In this document: one piece after another, positions 9,745 through 20,768 of the stretch
Position numbering within the stretch: position 1 is the first letter of the stretch
How the letters are laid out: every line of letters starts with the position of its first letter
Source of the DNA: Platanthera guangdongensis
Taxonomy: Eukaryota > Streptophyta > Magnoliopsida > Asparagales > Orchidaceae
Direction: 5' to 3'
Length of the DNA stretch: 64,000 nt
NCBI GenBank assembly: GCA_039583875.1
Contig: CM077165.1
Span: forward strand, 78,046,757-78,110,756
Made by a program: the position numbers and the translations under genes
Notes under the pieces: model-generated
Databases searched by the model: none
The model's input: the letters and a program-made list of their open reading frames with translations, nothing else
Told to the model about the DNA's origin: nothing

Positions 9745-10948
9745 CTGTCACCACATCGGTTTGGCGGATCACTTCCTGCTGTCCAAGGTTGTAGGACCTT
9801 GGTTGCACCGGTTGGAACCGAGATGCGCTTGACTCCGCCATCTTCCCTTTCTCCGCGGCACTGGGGTCGTAGCGTACAGTCTGCTCCTGCCTTGCCTCTT
9901 GCTCCGCTCCTCCTTGAGGACAAACACGAGTTATGTGCCCCACCTTACCGCAGTTGTAGCACGTTGGCGGTCCCCTAGAGTGAGAACCTCTAGGCGTCCA
10001 CTTACTCATTTCACCAGATCTAGAAGTGTGAGGCTTCTTCCTCCACCCACTCCCTTCAGACTTTCCCTGAGATTGGGGAGGCTTCCCTTCCCCTTACTTG
10101 GGAGTGAAACCCTTACGACGTTGGGTTCGCTCCAGATCACTCTCCAATATCCTGGCAGCCTCAACTAACTCATTGAAACCAGCTCTCTTCATGGAAATGA
10201 GGGGTTGCCTCAGATTCTCCCTCTGCTCCTGATAGAAGAGATTATCCCTCTCTACATCATCTATCATCGTCGTTCCCGCGTAACGACCCAAATGGGTGAA
10301 CTCCTGCACACACGTGTCCACCGTCTTGTCTAGATGCATTAAGTGCAGAAACTGCCTCTGAAGGGCCAACCGTGTAAAAACTGGAATGTACCTCTTTAGA
10401 AATGCATCCCCAAATTCCTCCATCGACGGGGTGCGTCCAGGGAACTGGCGGCCGCTATGGCTCACCCACCACAACTTGGCGTCTCCTTCCAACATGAATG
10501 CCGCATACTCAGATTTCTTTTCTTCTATCGTCTCTGCCGCCCTCAAAAGCTCTTGAATGCGAACCCACAAATCCTCCGCATCCGTTGGCGTACCAACTCC
10601 CTTGAATGACGGGGGATGGAAGCTCAGGAAATACTTCATGTGCCGGACTCCATGTCCGACAACCACCCTTTCCGCCAAAGGCTCGACTCGCCTGGCTTCT
10701 CCGCCTGGCACGGCCGTCGCCGTGTCCAGTGTAGCAAGGGTTGCTACCTGAGTTGCCGCTGCAGCTTGGGCTGCCACCATCGCTTCTGCAAGCATGCGGC
10801 AGAAATTGGCCAGGTTTACACCTGTGCCCAAAAGACCTGGAGCAGTGGCACTGCTCGCCGAGAGTTCTTCTCTTGCTCTCGACGTTCCCGCCTCGTTGCT
10901 TGCACTCTTCAAGAAAATAAGAAACATGGAATCAGTCTCTAAACTCAA
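9745..10948 (-). pseudogene. gypsy-1 gag (nucleocapsid protein), one internal stop
   Basis: Structural protein of the virus-like particle. Residues about 90-285 hold a Retrotrans_gag core (FHPPSFKGVGTP, then a WWVSHSGR-like stretch and AFLKRYIP). After a TAA stop at 10094-10096 the same frame continues with a CCHC zinc knuckle, CYNCGKVGHITRVC (9920-9961), and ends at the intron donor. The frame is open from 10948 to 10097 and from 10093 to the donor, so the stop is the only visible break. The same stop is present in gypsy-2 at 53219-53221. The start at 10948 is the first Met of the frame; the leader above it is about 80 bp. Confidence 0.88.
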
Positions 10949-11030
10949 GACTTAAACATAAGGACACTCATGGTCCCGCGTTACTCTTATGTGGATAACT
11001 TCTTTACGCATTGACCTTGAATCTAACCTC

Positions 11031-11042
11031 GCTTTGATACCA
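11031..11042 (-). promoter_or_regulatory. gypsy-1 primer-binding site
   Basis: TGGTATCAAAGC on the - strand, three bases after the 5' LTR end, is the initiator-Met tRNA type site with one change from the common TGGTATCAGAGC. Confidence 0.85.
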
Positions 11043-11045
11043 AAT

Positions 11046-13598
11046 TGTAACACCTCCCCTGTAATGAACGTATAATATTGGTCCGGCCGGCGCCCCGCAA
11101 CATACGGATGCCACAGCTTTAGTATTATAAGATGATATAACTACCTACACTCAAAACTTTTTGCACAATATAGCGGAAATACAAACAAGACAAGAAGTTA
11201 TCCACCACTATAAGAGTAATAAAAAGATGGCTTTATGGCCTTACAATATAAGAGAGTTCAAACTCAATTAATACAACAGTCATGAAAGTGCACAAGCACT
11301 CCTAGTCTACCTCGGCATGCAAGCCGGACAACATGAGCATCAAAACATACAATGCCATAATGAGTAGAGCTACTACAAAAGTTAACACTCCATGAGCCTT
11401 AGGCCTTTCTGGCCGGCGAGCTAGCTCCTGCCTGCGATCCTTGCCCTGTAAAAATTATTAGTAACGTGGGTCAGCAAAGGCAGACCTCAAACTGTGTAAC
11501 TAACACATCTCCTCCCGGCCGCCCCTAACGGACCCCGGGGAACCCTCCAACGTGCAAGTCAGCACTTCATATGCAATATATATAGAAATAAGAAGTGCAT
11601 TAAGAACAAGCTTGGATGTCTCAAACATCATACACGTTCTCTACGGGTTGAGCATATAATACAAAAAGGGCCTACTTATGCAACATGTATGCAACCACCC
11701 GGGTTTCACCCAAGGCACCCTATAGCGTATGCATCTAGCACAACATCACATCAATTGGGTACTCATCGTTTCCCCATTGGCATAAAGCCGTAAAAAAAGG
11801 GAGACACAATCCCCCCCAACGGCGCACAAGCCGCCACATGGAACTCTTGCCTAGGCCCCACCCGCTCAAGGTCTTAGACCCGGGCTTGCCTGCAAGCTCT
11901 GACATCTCATGTCAGGATTCCAACAAACACAAACTGACCGATTCTAAGAAGCCTTGCTGGACCCCACCCGCTCATGGCCTCATTTCCCGGGCTTTCCCCC
12001 ATGCTTGGCATTTTCGTCAGTCTCACAGAAGGGGACTAGTCTCGCCGGGACACTCTCCACACATGACGTGTACATCACGGGATAGACAGCCGACCATGGA
12101 GACACAGCCACGCCTTGGCACAACACAAACCAATACAAAATCCACCATAGTCCCTCATTTGTACTGCAGTGTTCCCGCCCACCAAGGAAACCATCTTCCA
12201 CTCAGGAGGAGCTAACCTTGTCCACCAAGGAAACCATCTACCGCTATTGAGGAGCTAACCTTGTCCGGCTCTGACTATATGTACCCACTCGAGAAAAAGG
12301 GGAAAACATCACCACATCACAAACGACATCTTTCCGTAACGGAATCTCTACGAATCCTTAAAGTTCGTATGCAACATCACTGAGTCGGACTAACGGTTGC
12401 GACTACGGCTTCACCCACCATGCCTAATCCACTAACGGAGCAGATCTCTAATGCAAAACATGCTGGGGACGGACTCAATCGACCCGGAGGTTCCTCTTGA
12501 ACCTTGGCGACCCAAACCCCTCTCATTTGAGTGTTTGGTGCCCAAAACTAGAAAAGAAAAATGATGCTAGGACATGCATCCTAAAACTGAGAGGAGAAGT
12601 GTCGTTACCTTCCGACTCCTCTTCCTAGCCATGGCAAAGCTCTACCCTCCACGGATCTGGACTCGACTCGCGATTTGGAGCACCGAAGCCTCTCCTACAG
12701 CCCAAACCCTCCTTCACCTTCTTCCTTGCTCTCCCTTCTCTCTAGAATTGAGCAAGAGAAAGCTTGGAGAAGAATGAGGGTTTCCAACCCTATTCTCGGA
12801 CTTAACTCCCCAAGAGCAGTCCTGGACAATCAGATCCCAAAATAAGGGAAAGAATGGCCAGGATCCGTCTGAAAAATAAAACACCTGGGCCGAACACTGC
12901 CTGGCACACGCCCGTGTCCAGGGCCGTGTCCCCCATTCGCCAGCACAAATTGACGTGACTAGAACAACACACGGGCATCCGAGACGCCCGTGTTCAACCT
13001 GACACGCCCGTGTCCCGACTGACACGGCCGTGTGCCTCCATCGACACAGCCCCGAAAATAACCCGAGAAGGACACGACCTGGGACACGCCCGTGTCCCAA
13101 GCCTTGTGTGAAGTCTCGACACTCGTCGACTGCCTTTGTGTCGACACCGCGGAAAAACGTCGAGCGAAGATCGTCGAACAAGCGGGACACGCCCTGTGAC
13201 ACGCCCGTGTCACAGGCCGTGTGCCCCTGTCTCGACACTCGACACTCGTCGAGTGGACTTCATCGAGAGAAGTCTCGACACTCGACTGACACGGCCTTGG
13301 ACACGCCCCTATCCTAGGCCGTGTGCCTTGTCTCGACACATCGTCGAGCGAAAATGTCGACATCCCGGGCCGGTTGTCAACACGGGCTCGACACGCCTTG
13401 AGACACGCCCGTGTCTCAGGCCATGTGCCCAGTCTCGACACTCGTCGAGCGAAAAATGTCGACTACGCGGCCAAGTCGTCGACTCCAGCCTGACACGCCC
13501 TGGGACACGCCCGTGTCCCAGGCCGTGTGCCCCCTGCCAGAAACCAAAATTGTCCAGAAAATGCTGGTCGATCCCCTCTCAAATTTTGGGGTGTTACA
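11046..13598 (-). repeat. gypsy-1 5' LTR
   Basis: 2553 bp, TG/CA ends, the partner of 3637-6229. In the first 67 bases of the left ends I count roughly seven differences between the two LTRs, so this insertion is not very recent. It carries the hairpin cluster at about 12900-13535. Confidence 0.93.
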
Positions 13599-13603
13599 TA
13601 GCT
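13599..13603. repeat. Target-site duplication TAGCT of gypsy-1 (partner 3632-3636)
   Basis: TAGCT immediately flanks both ends of gypsy-1. The same TAGCT flanks gypsy-2 at 40776-40780 and 56741-56745, so both derive from one insertion event. Confidence 0.92.
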
Positions 13604-14312
13604 CCAAATCATGTAGTCATCATCTTCAACATGTAGGAGAACGTCGTCGCCATCGCCGTCATCATCTTCAACTTTAACACGTTGGGGGTTGCCGCCTTCA
13701 TATCTCATCTCATGACCCATTCTCCTTGGCCCTTAACCAAGAGTTTTACAATAACCTTTGGGATCCTGATCAAACATACCTAGGTGGGAGTGTGCATTCC
13801 TGCATTGTGACGGACATAGTTACTCTTCTCCACTCGGATCTCGAGAGGAGGTATGTATGGTTTCCCAACTTACCACACCTAGACATCGTGGAGTCCTTTC
13901 GGACAAGCCGAGACTAGAGAGATCAATGAGGTTCTCCATGGTGTGGAGAACTGCTGAGACATCTTTACCACCATGGACACGCTTACCTCAGACGCCCGCA
14001 TAATTCAGGATATTCTCCATCACTCCCTCATGTTCAAGGTCAGGGACACTAAGAAAGACACGACCCAACTCTCGATGGTGACCTACTACATCCTGGAGGG
14101 AAAACTATTCAATATCGCGGATCTTATCCTCTCTATGATGCGGTACACTTTTCGCCTCAAGTCCCATGATCGCTAGTGGATAAGCACGCTGCCTTTGGGT
14201 GGTGTGATCGAAAGCGTGCACATGGAGAAGTATCCCGCCATCGATTGGCAGGCGTATCTGATTGATAGCTGCCCTATGGTCTACAAGGTGGGTGAGATTC
14301 CTATTACTTCAC
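13604..14312 (+). pseudogene. Athila-like ORF1 remnant, part 1 (copy A)
   Basis: Open stretches at 13726-13917, 13973-14176 and 14195-14312 encode pieces resembling the ORF1/gag-like protein of Athila-type gypsy elements: an FYNNLW segment with YLGGSV, and a segment with SMVTYYILEGKLF and LPLGGVIES. Stops and a frame change separate them. N1 interrupts the frame at 14312; it resumes at 20567. The uninterrupted counterpart is 56868-57653. Assignment rests on motif resemblance only, and a host-derived gene is not excluded. Confidence 0.5.
14308..14312. repeat. Target-site duplication TTCAC of N1 (partner 20567-20571)
   Basis: TTCAC lies on both sides of N1. Copy B has a single TTCAC at 57452-57456 between the same flanks, so this is an insertion with its empty site visible. 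Confidence 0.95.
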
Positions 14313-15730
14313 TGATGCAGGCTACGTCTCCTAACGAGCCGCAACGGACAAAGACACCGAATTGTTCTCACTCGTTTCAATTCTACGCTCGCATAATTTA
14401 AACGCAGCGCACCCGATTCACAATAATATCAATCTAATGCTAACGCACGAGTTCGCTACACCCTTATAGATCAAATATAGGCGATGAACCAATATTCTCT
14501 CAAGCGAAATGGATCGACCCGATCCGTTCGAGCGTGTGTTGTACCAAAAGAGATCCACCAAAATTAAACGATTCGGAAATGGTAGATCTCTCCCAACAAA
14601 AAGAAAACGAGGTCCGTCAATCCTCACGAACTTAAAATAGATCAAAAGAAGATAACAATATCGTTCGGATCAAAACCACGATGAATTCAAAAGTTCGGAA
14701 GCAACGCCAAAGAAAACCACCACAAGATCTATCTAAGAGGGAATCACACAAGAGTAGTAATTTTCGTTACCCCAATCGGAATAGATAATTCCGATGAAAA
14801 ATGGTTTGCTCTTCCACGACTCCGCCGGAGTCACGCCGAACGGAGAGAAACTCGTCCACCTTCCTTGCTTCACGTCGGAGAAGGTTCGTCGTCGCCGAAG
14901 TTGTTGTCCTTGACCGAAATCTCCCAAGGAGGGGGAAAGGATGTTGGTCGAATTCTTCAAGGAGAGGAGTTCTTTGATTTGTTACTCGTAGTGGAGAGGA
15001 GAAAAGGATTTTGTGGAGAAGACGAGAGGAGGGAGGAGAGGGGAAGAAGATGAGGCCGGCGGCCAAGAGAGGAGGAGAAACAAGGATGGGCCAAAATTTG
15101 CCTTAGAGGGAAAGAGGAAAGAGGGGGAAAATTCAAAACTTGAATTCCAGATTTTTTCTTTTCATTCTTCTCTTCAATCCTTCATAAACATGGTCTTTTA
15201 TAGCCTACACCACTCAATCTCCTCCATTCAAATAAAATAAACACATGATGGTTATATGCACCCATCATAAACATGATATAACAAATACAATAACTAAATG
15301 CATGAAATAAAAACTCTCAAATTAAAACAATGCAACAAGGAAATTAATAAATATAATATAATACTATAATTATTAAATTATTGTCGCGACGATGACGTTG
15401 TAGCGGCGATGACGTTGTAGCGAAATTATTGTCGCGACGATGGCGTTATAGCAGCAATGGTGTTGTAGCAAAATAATTGTCACGGTGATGGCGTTGTAGC
15501 GACGATGGCGTGCATCAAAATTATTGTTGCGGCATCGTCCATCCGAGTCTTCAAACGTACGGTTGCGGCGACGATCAACATAATGCATGGACCCGGCGTC
15601 GCCATGGAGCTCGCCAAAGAACTCGTTAGCACCATCTGCAACGTCATCACGAACAAATGGCGGGACATCATCGCCACCAATCGAACGGTCACGATCATCA
15701 CGAGCAAATGGCGGGACAACGTCGCCATCA
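14313..15730 (-). repeat. N1 3' LTR
   Basis: 1418 bp with TG/CA ends. Candidate TATA box TATAAAAG on the - strand at 15197-15204. The stretch 15380-15500 holds degenerate GTTGTAGCG and GACGATGGCG units, also seen at 20220-20345 in the 5' LTR. Confidence 0.92.
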
Positions 15731-15743
15731 ATCCTCCCCCACT
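15731..15743 (-). promoter_or_regulatory. N1 polypurine tract
   Basis: AGTGGGGGAGGAT on the - strand abuts the LTR start TGATGGCG, in the position expected for plus-strand priming. Confidence 0.8.
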
Positions 15744-15947
15744 CAAAATTACTCATCTCCGATGAGTGGCCCGTGAGGGAAGAACAGTCAAAAGCAGCAG
15801 CAACATGGGACAAATCTGGCCCCACAATCCAATTGGTAGTAGCGGGATCATGCCACATCAAATAGCACCTGTCAGGCAAAATGAAGGTCTTCGGGAACCT
15901 TGGAAAAGCATTAGTCAAAGAAGGTGGAAAAGTTTCGACATCAACAT

Positions 15948-18221
15948 TCAACATACCTCCAGTGGAAACCGTAAGAGAGAGCGATCCAGGACCCAGCATT
16001 GAAACATAGTGGACGAAATAAACGGAGAGACAGATAATTCAAGTGGTGGAGAAACATAAGGCGTTAAATCCGAAACATTGGAAATGGGGTATATACCCCA
16101 ATCGGTGGGTATCCCCAAAAGATAAGCATTTTCTCCTAACCTCTTTAAAATTCGGAAAGGACTAGCTCGCCAATTCGCTAACTTTTTTAGGTAGCCCGAA
16201 GGCAACCGTTCAGGAATGAGACGCGCCAAGACCAAATCATCAACATTAAAGTGAGATACTCTTATATGTACGTTAGCATTAGATTTATAAAATGCATGTT
16301 GGGCGGTTAACGTTTCATGAATGTGCTTATGTAAAATGAAAACGTGTGCGACAAATACTATTGCAGGCAGACTTGACATGTAAAATAGCGGTAACGGAAC
16401 TACTTGAGATGGAACCAAGGGAACTAAATATGGTGGCGCCAACGGAAAGTAATAGGGTGGCACTAGTGGAACTACATATGGTGGCACCAACCCAACGAGA
16501 TCTGGTGGTACCAACGGAATGCGATCCGGTGGCACAAAAGATGGCCACATCATTAATGTACTCTCAGAGATTTGGTTAGTTTTAGAAAGTCGAGTGGCTA
16601 CCAAATTAATGAGACATTCATCATGACCAAACACGAAATCTATTATCACACTACGAGACATGTCCCAAGGAGGGTCCAACATGGATGGTAAAATAACATG
16701 ACTCAAAGCAGGCAAAATAAATTCATGTCCGAAGGGATCCGCTAGTCGGGTTAACATATCAGGAGGGAGAGTCGGTAAAGCTAAAACCGGGAGAGAGTTA
16801 AGATTGCATTTAAATTCACGCAATGGAGTTAGCATCAGGGGATGCTCACCCGGGTCTACTTCTATGTCGTCTTCCAAAAATACAACTCTCTCGCTAGGAC
16901 ATTCTTTCAACTCATAAATCATGACATCAGTAGCAGTACAGATCTCAGGAATGGGAGCATCGATAGATTCTAGAGGAGGGGCTAAGTCATGCCCAATGTC
17001 AAAATACGGATTTATCGTCCAAGTAAAATCCTCCGGGTGCAAACCATTAAAGTCATATGAAAATTCAAACAATGGATTCGCCCTTACAGAAAATTCGTCT
17101 GACATGTCTACCAATTCATTAGATATATCATGTAATTCAGAATCAATGGTCGGGTCATAGGTCGGCAATAATGATACGAGATCTGGGGGCACTAACGGGA
17201 CCTCATCTAGGGGAACTGGCAGAATGAAGCAAGGGGGCACTGTAGAACTCCTGAAATCAATCGTACCACACTCATGTCCCAAATGATCAGTACGTCGAGT
17301 CAACGGGTCAGGGGGATGAGTCGGTAAAATCAAACTCGGGGTACAATCCAAAAAGTCATCCAATAATGCAATTTTTTTGCTTACAATTTCTTCTGACACA
17401 CTATCCAAGTTATTTAATTTAGAATCAATTATGGTCTCAGACAAGGGTAGAATTGAGCCTGACGGAAGCTTTAAATCGGGAACGTCAGATAAAGGTGTTT
17501 GCATTAAAGAAATATCGTTCGGGCTCATAATACTACAATCATTCAAGCATAACTCGTTCACCAACGGTAAGTCTTCCCAATCAGTCGGAACGTCCAATAT
17601 ATCAGGATCATCAGAACAGTCCTCAATATATCTCGGTCTAAAAGGATCCAGCTCGAGTCCGAACAGATCATCTCCTAAGTCACTACTAAGTAAACTCTCA
17701 TCATCATGTAATTTGTCGGCCGACTCAGGTGTAATCTCAGCAGGAGTAACCGTAGGCTCCAAAATGTCGTCGAGGGGGAGTTGGGATGATTCCTCAATGG
17801 TGGAATTCTCATCCAGGTCACTAGGGTAACCAATATCCTCATCGTCACTATAATCGTCAGGGACAGCAGCCTCATCCTCAGTGACGGGCACCATCCTAAG
17901 CCTTTCCTTTGACTCATCGGAGGATTCAATAACTAGAGCAGGCAACTCACGGGGAGACTCAAAAGGTTCTATGGGCATAATCATGGGATGACACGCAATA
18001 GAACCAAGATCAGATACGCCACTAGACTCAAAGGTAATAATCTTCTGACGTGAGTGAACCTTTCTCCTAGGAGATCGGCGCTTCTCAATCTCCAAAGCCG
18101 TACTAAAGGTGAGGTCTAGGTCGGTGTGACAATAATGTAGTAAGCCGTACTCACTCACAGGCTCGGTGTTGGTAGTACGGAGATAGGCGGGATCAAATTG
18201 ATCTGAAAGGAGGCTACGCAT
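15948..18221 (-). CDS. N1 757-codon ORF: gag tail, acidic/Pro-rich region, integrase C-terminal-like domain
   Basis: The first about 20 residues (SLLSDQFDPAYL) look like the end of a Retrotrans_gag domain. Residues about 80-560 are rich in Asp, Glu, Ser and Pro with no recognised fold, and hold two related segments (around PTHPPDPLTRRTD and PTLPPDMLTRLAD), suggesting internal duplication. About 562-611 repeat the motif PLVPP. About 649-722 (16056-16277) match the C-terminal part of gypsy integrases: DLVLARLIPER, then SPFRILKRL and SNVSDLTPY. Unlike the pol genes around it, it has no frameshift. The true start probably lies upstream at 18503, cut off by a single TAG. Function of the central part is unknown; it may be a captured sequence or an expanded linker. 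Confidence 0.72.
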   Translation of the reverse strand: MRSLLSDQFDPAYLRTTNTEPVSEYGLLHYCHTDLDLTFSTALEIEKRRSPRRKVHSRQKIITFESSGVSDLGSIACHPMIMPIEPFESPRELPALVIESSDESKERLRMVPVTEDEAAVPDDYSDDEDIGYPSDLDENSTIEESSQLPLDDILEPTVTPAEITPESADKLHDDESLLSSDLGDDLFGLELDPFRPRYIEDCSDDPDILDVPTDWEDLPLVNELCLNDCSIMSPNDISLMQTPLSDVPDLKLPSGSILPLSETIIDSKLNNLDSVSEEIVSKKIALLDDFLDCTPSLILPTHPPDPLTRRTDHLGHECGTIDFRSSTVPPCFILPVPLDEVPLVPPDLVSLLPTYDPTIDSELHDISNELVDMSDEFSVRANPLFEFSYDFNGLHPEDFTWTINPYFDIGHDLAPPLESIDAPIPEICTATDVMIYELKECPSERVVFLEDDIEVDPGEHPLMLTPLREFKCNLNSLPVLALPTLPPDMLTRLADPFGHEFILPALSHVILPSMLDPPWDMSRSVIIDFVFGHDECLINLVATRLSKTNQISESTLMMWPSFVPPDRIPLVPPDLVGLVPPYVVPLVPPYYFPLAPPYLVPLVPSQVVPLPLFYMSSLPAIVFVAHVFILHKHIHETLTAQHAFYKSNANVHIRVSHFNVDDLVLARLIPERLPSGYLKKLANWRASPFRILKRLGENAYLLGIPTDWGIYPISNVSDLTPYVSPPLELSVSPFISSTMFQCWVLDRSLLRFPLEVC

Positions 18222-18278
18222 CGCCTGCCAATTATGTTGATAACCACCAACACGACGCTCTTCGTTCAGCCAAAATAA

Positions 18279-18503
18279 CTAGGCCTGACCTATTAACCGT
18301 TCTCGGGCAAAGTGAATCTTTTGGGGGTCATCCCATCCATAACACTTAAAATGAAGTTCTATACCCTTAAGCCAATCCCTAAAAATTTTAGGACAGCCTA
18401 AACCGTCATAAGTAGGACAAGTGTGGCATTGCCTAGGGGGAAACTTAGTCATGACTTTATCATACCAAAAGTCCAACCGGGAAACGTGAACGTCATAGGC
18501 CAT
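18279..18503 (-). pseudogene. N1 gag N-terminal part, ended by an amber stop
   Basis: Seventy-four residues starting MAYDVHVSR and containing WLKGIELHFKCYGW and KIHFARERLIG, the front half of a Retrotrans_gag domain. It ends at a TAG (18279-18281). The next codons stay in the same frame and run into the 757-codon ORF, so one stop separates the two. The N2 fragment starts with nearly the same residues (MAYDVNVSR). Confidence 0.65.
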
Positions 18504-18511
18504 AATCTTGG

Positions 18512-19095
18512 ATTTTTTTGAAATTGGAAATTTGAATTTTGCAATTTGAAATTTGAAATTTAAATTTTGAAGTTTGAAATTTGAAATTTGAAATTTTGAA
18601 ATTTGAAATTTGAAATTTAAAATTTGAATTTTAAAATTTGAAATTTGAAATTTGAAATTTAAATTTTAAATGTTGAAATTTGAAATTTGAAATTTGAAAT
18701 TTGAAATTTTGAAATTTGAAATTTGAAATTCGAAATTTAAATTTTGAATTTTGAAATTTGAATTTTGAAATTTTGAAATTTGAAAATTTGAAATTCGAAA
18801 TTTAAATTTTGAATTTTGAAATTTGAAAGTTGAAATTTGAAATTTTGAAATTTGAAATTTTGAAATTTGAAATTTAAAATTTAAATTTTGAAATTTGAAA
18901 TTGAATTTTGAATTTTGAAATTTTGAAATTTGAAATTTTGTAATTTGAAATTTAAAATTCGAAATTTAAATTTTGAAATTTGAAATTTGAAATTTGAAAT
19001 TTGAAATTTGAAATTTTGAAATTTGAAGTTTGAAATTCGAAATTTGAAATCAGAAATTTGAAATTTAAAATTTGAAATTTTTTATTTTAATTTGA
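18512..19095. repeat. AT-rich heptamer array (GAAATTT)n in the N1 leader
   Basis: Roughly 570 bp of degenerate TTTGAAA / GAAATTT units, with variants such as GAAATTC and AAAATTT, between the primer-binding site and the gag start. It is absent from the leader of N2. It has almost no G or C other than the single G of each unit and no ORF of note. Confidence 0.95.
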
Positions 19096-19139
19096 AGAGG
19101 GGGAGGAGTGCCAATTAGGAAATTGACGAGAACCTCGCT

Positions 19140-19151
19140 TTGATACCAAAT
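19140..19151 (-). promoter_or_regulatory. N1 primer-binding site
   Basis: TTTGGTATCAAA on the - strand directly follows the 5' LTR end; initiator-Met tRNA type. The surrounding leader, with GAGGTTCTCGTCAATTTCC, matches that of N2. Confidence 0.82.
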
Positions 19152-20566
19152 TGATGCAGACTACGTCTCCTAACGAGCCGCAACGGACAAAGACATCGAA
19201 TTGTTCTCACTCGTTTCAATTCTACGCTCGCACAATTTAAACGCAGCGCACCCGATTCACAATAATATCAATATAATGCTAACGCACGGGTTCGCTACAC
19301 CCTTATAGATCAAATATAGGCGATGAACCAATATTCTCTCAAGCGAAATGGATCGACCCGATCCGTTCGAGCGTGTGTTGTACCAAAAGAGATCCACCAA
19401 AATTAAACGATTCGGAAATGGTAGATCTCTCCCAAGAAAAAGAAAACGAGGTCCGTCAATCCTCACGAACTTAAATAGATCAAAAGAAGATAACAATATC
19501 GTTCGGATCAAAACCACGATGAATTCAAAAGTTCGGAAGCAACGCCAAAGAAAACCACCACAAAATCTATCTAAGAGGGAATCACACAAGAGTAGTAATT
19601 TTCGTTACCCCAATCGGAATAGATAATTCCGATGAAAAATGGTTCGCTCTTCCACGGCTCCGCCGGAGTCACGCCGAACGGAGAGAAACTCGTCCACCTT
19701 CCTTGCTTCACGTCGGAGAAGGTTCGTCGTCGCCGAAGTTGTTGTCCTTGACCGAAATCTCCCAAGGAGGGGGAAAGGATGTTGGTCGAATTCTTCAAGG
19801 AGAGGAGTTCTTTGATTTGTTACTCGTAGTGGAGAGGATAAAAGGATTTTGTGGAGAAGATGAGAGGAGGGAGGAGAGGGGAAGAAGATGAGGCCGGCGG
19901 CCAAGAGAAGAGGAGAAACAAGGAGGGGCCAAAATTTGCCTTAGAGGGAAAGAGGAAAGAGGGGGAAAATTCAAACTTGAATTCCAGATTTTTTCTTTTC
20001 ATTCTTCTGTTCAATCCTTCATAAACATGGTCTTTTATAGCCTACACCACTCAATCTCCTCCATTCAAATAAAATAAACACATGATGGTTATATGCACCA
20101 TCATAAACATGATATAACAAATACAATAACTAAATGCATGAAATAAAAACTCTCAAATTAAAACAATGCAACAAGAAAATTAATAAATATAATATAATAC
20201 TATAATTATTAAATTATTGTCGCGACGATGACGTTGTAGCGGCGATGACGTTATAGCAAAATTATTGTCGCGACGATGGCGTTATAGCAGCAATGGTGTT
20301 GTAGCAAAATAATTGTCACGGTGATGCCGTTGTAGCGACGATGGCGTGCATAAAAATTATTGTTGCAGCATCGTCCATCCGAGTCTTCAAATGTACGGTT
20401 GCGGCGACGATCAACATAATGCATGGACCCGGCGTCGCCATGGAGCTCGCCAAAGAACTCGTTAGCACCATCTGCAATGTCATCACGAACAAATGGCGGG
20501 ACATCATCGCCACCAATCGAACGGTCATGATCATCACGAGCAAATGGCGGGACAACGTCGCCATCA
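19152..20566 (-). repeat. N1 5' LTR
   Basis: 1415 bp, TG/CA ends, nearly identical by eye to 14313-15730 with scattered single-base differences. ORFs on either strand inside it are paired with the same ORFs in the other LTR and are not taken as genes. Confidence 0.92.
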
Positions 20567-20768
20567 TTCACATGTGCGGCCATCTACAGCGCTGCCACCA
20601 TTACCCTGTACGGGATCCCTTTAGGAGACTAGTCCGAACATTTATAGCATGGTGGAGGCTCAGGGCGAGGAGATCAGGAGCACTACAAGAGAGGTAAAGG
20701 GAGTCAAGAAGATGATAAAGAAAATCATGACCAAGCTGAACATTTCTCCTCCATCTTCCGATGACTAG
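20567..20768 (+). pseudogene. Athila-like ORF1 remnant, part 2 (copy A)
   Basis: Continues the frame interrupted by N1. After an in-frame TAG it encodes a lysine-rich tail (TREVKGVKKMIKKIMTK) ending at GATGACTAG (20768). The matching end in copy B is at 57653. The lysine-rich C-terminus would suit nucleic-acid binding, by inference only. Confidence 0.45.

Larger units (their letters stand above)
3637..13598 (-). mobile_element. gypsy-1: Tekay/Del-type Ty3/gypsy element, complete structure
   Basis: Two LTRs (3637-6229 and 11046-13598) start TGTAACACC and end GGTGTTACA on the - strand. Between them lie a primer site, gag, a candidate intron, protease, reverse transcriptase, RNase H, integrase and a chromodomain in the canonical gypsy order, then a polypurine tract. 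The 5-bp duplication TAGCT flanks it at 3632-3636 and 13599-13603, which proves the ends. The chromodomain and the 2.5-kb LTRs fit the Tekay/Del clade of chromoviruses. Several stops and frameshifts break pol, so it is not autonomous now. The same insertion is present as gypsy-2. Confidence 0.93.
14313..20566 (-). mobile_element. N1: non-autonomous LTR retrotransposon carrying a long ORF
   Basis: A 6254-bp element with near-identical LTRs (14313-15730 and 19152-20566), a primer site, a polypurine tract and the TSD TTCAC. The internal 3.4 kb encodes a gag segment and a long frame ending in an integrase C-terminal-like domain. I find no protease, RT, RNase H or integrase catalytic motif. It must borrow enzymes to move. 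The close match of its LTRs and its absence from copy B suggest recent insertion. Confidence 0.9.

Noticed and set aside
13463..13720. Acidic 85-codon - strand ORF present in both copies (also 56605-56862)
   Set aside because: It crosses the gypsy LTR end and TSD, so it cannot be an old gene; conservation is explained by the duplication.
15373..15999. 208-codon - strand ORF crossing the N1 3' LTR boundary
   Set aside because: Its end is LTR repeat DNA (TIILLQHHCCYNAIVA units) and its start overlaps the tail of the main N1 frame; the 5' LTR gives an equivalent ORF at 20251-20583.
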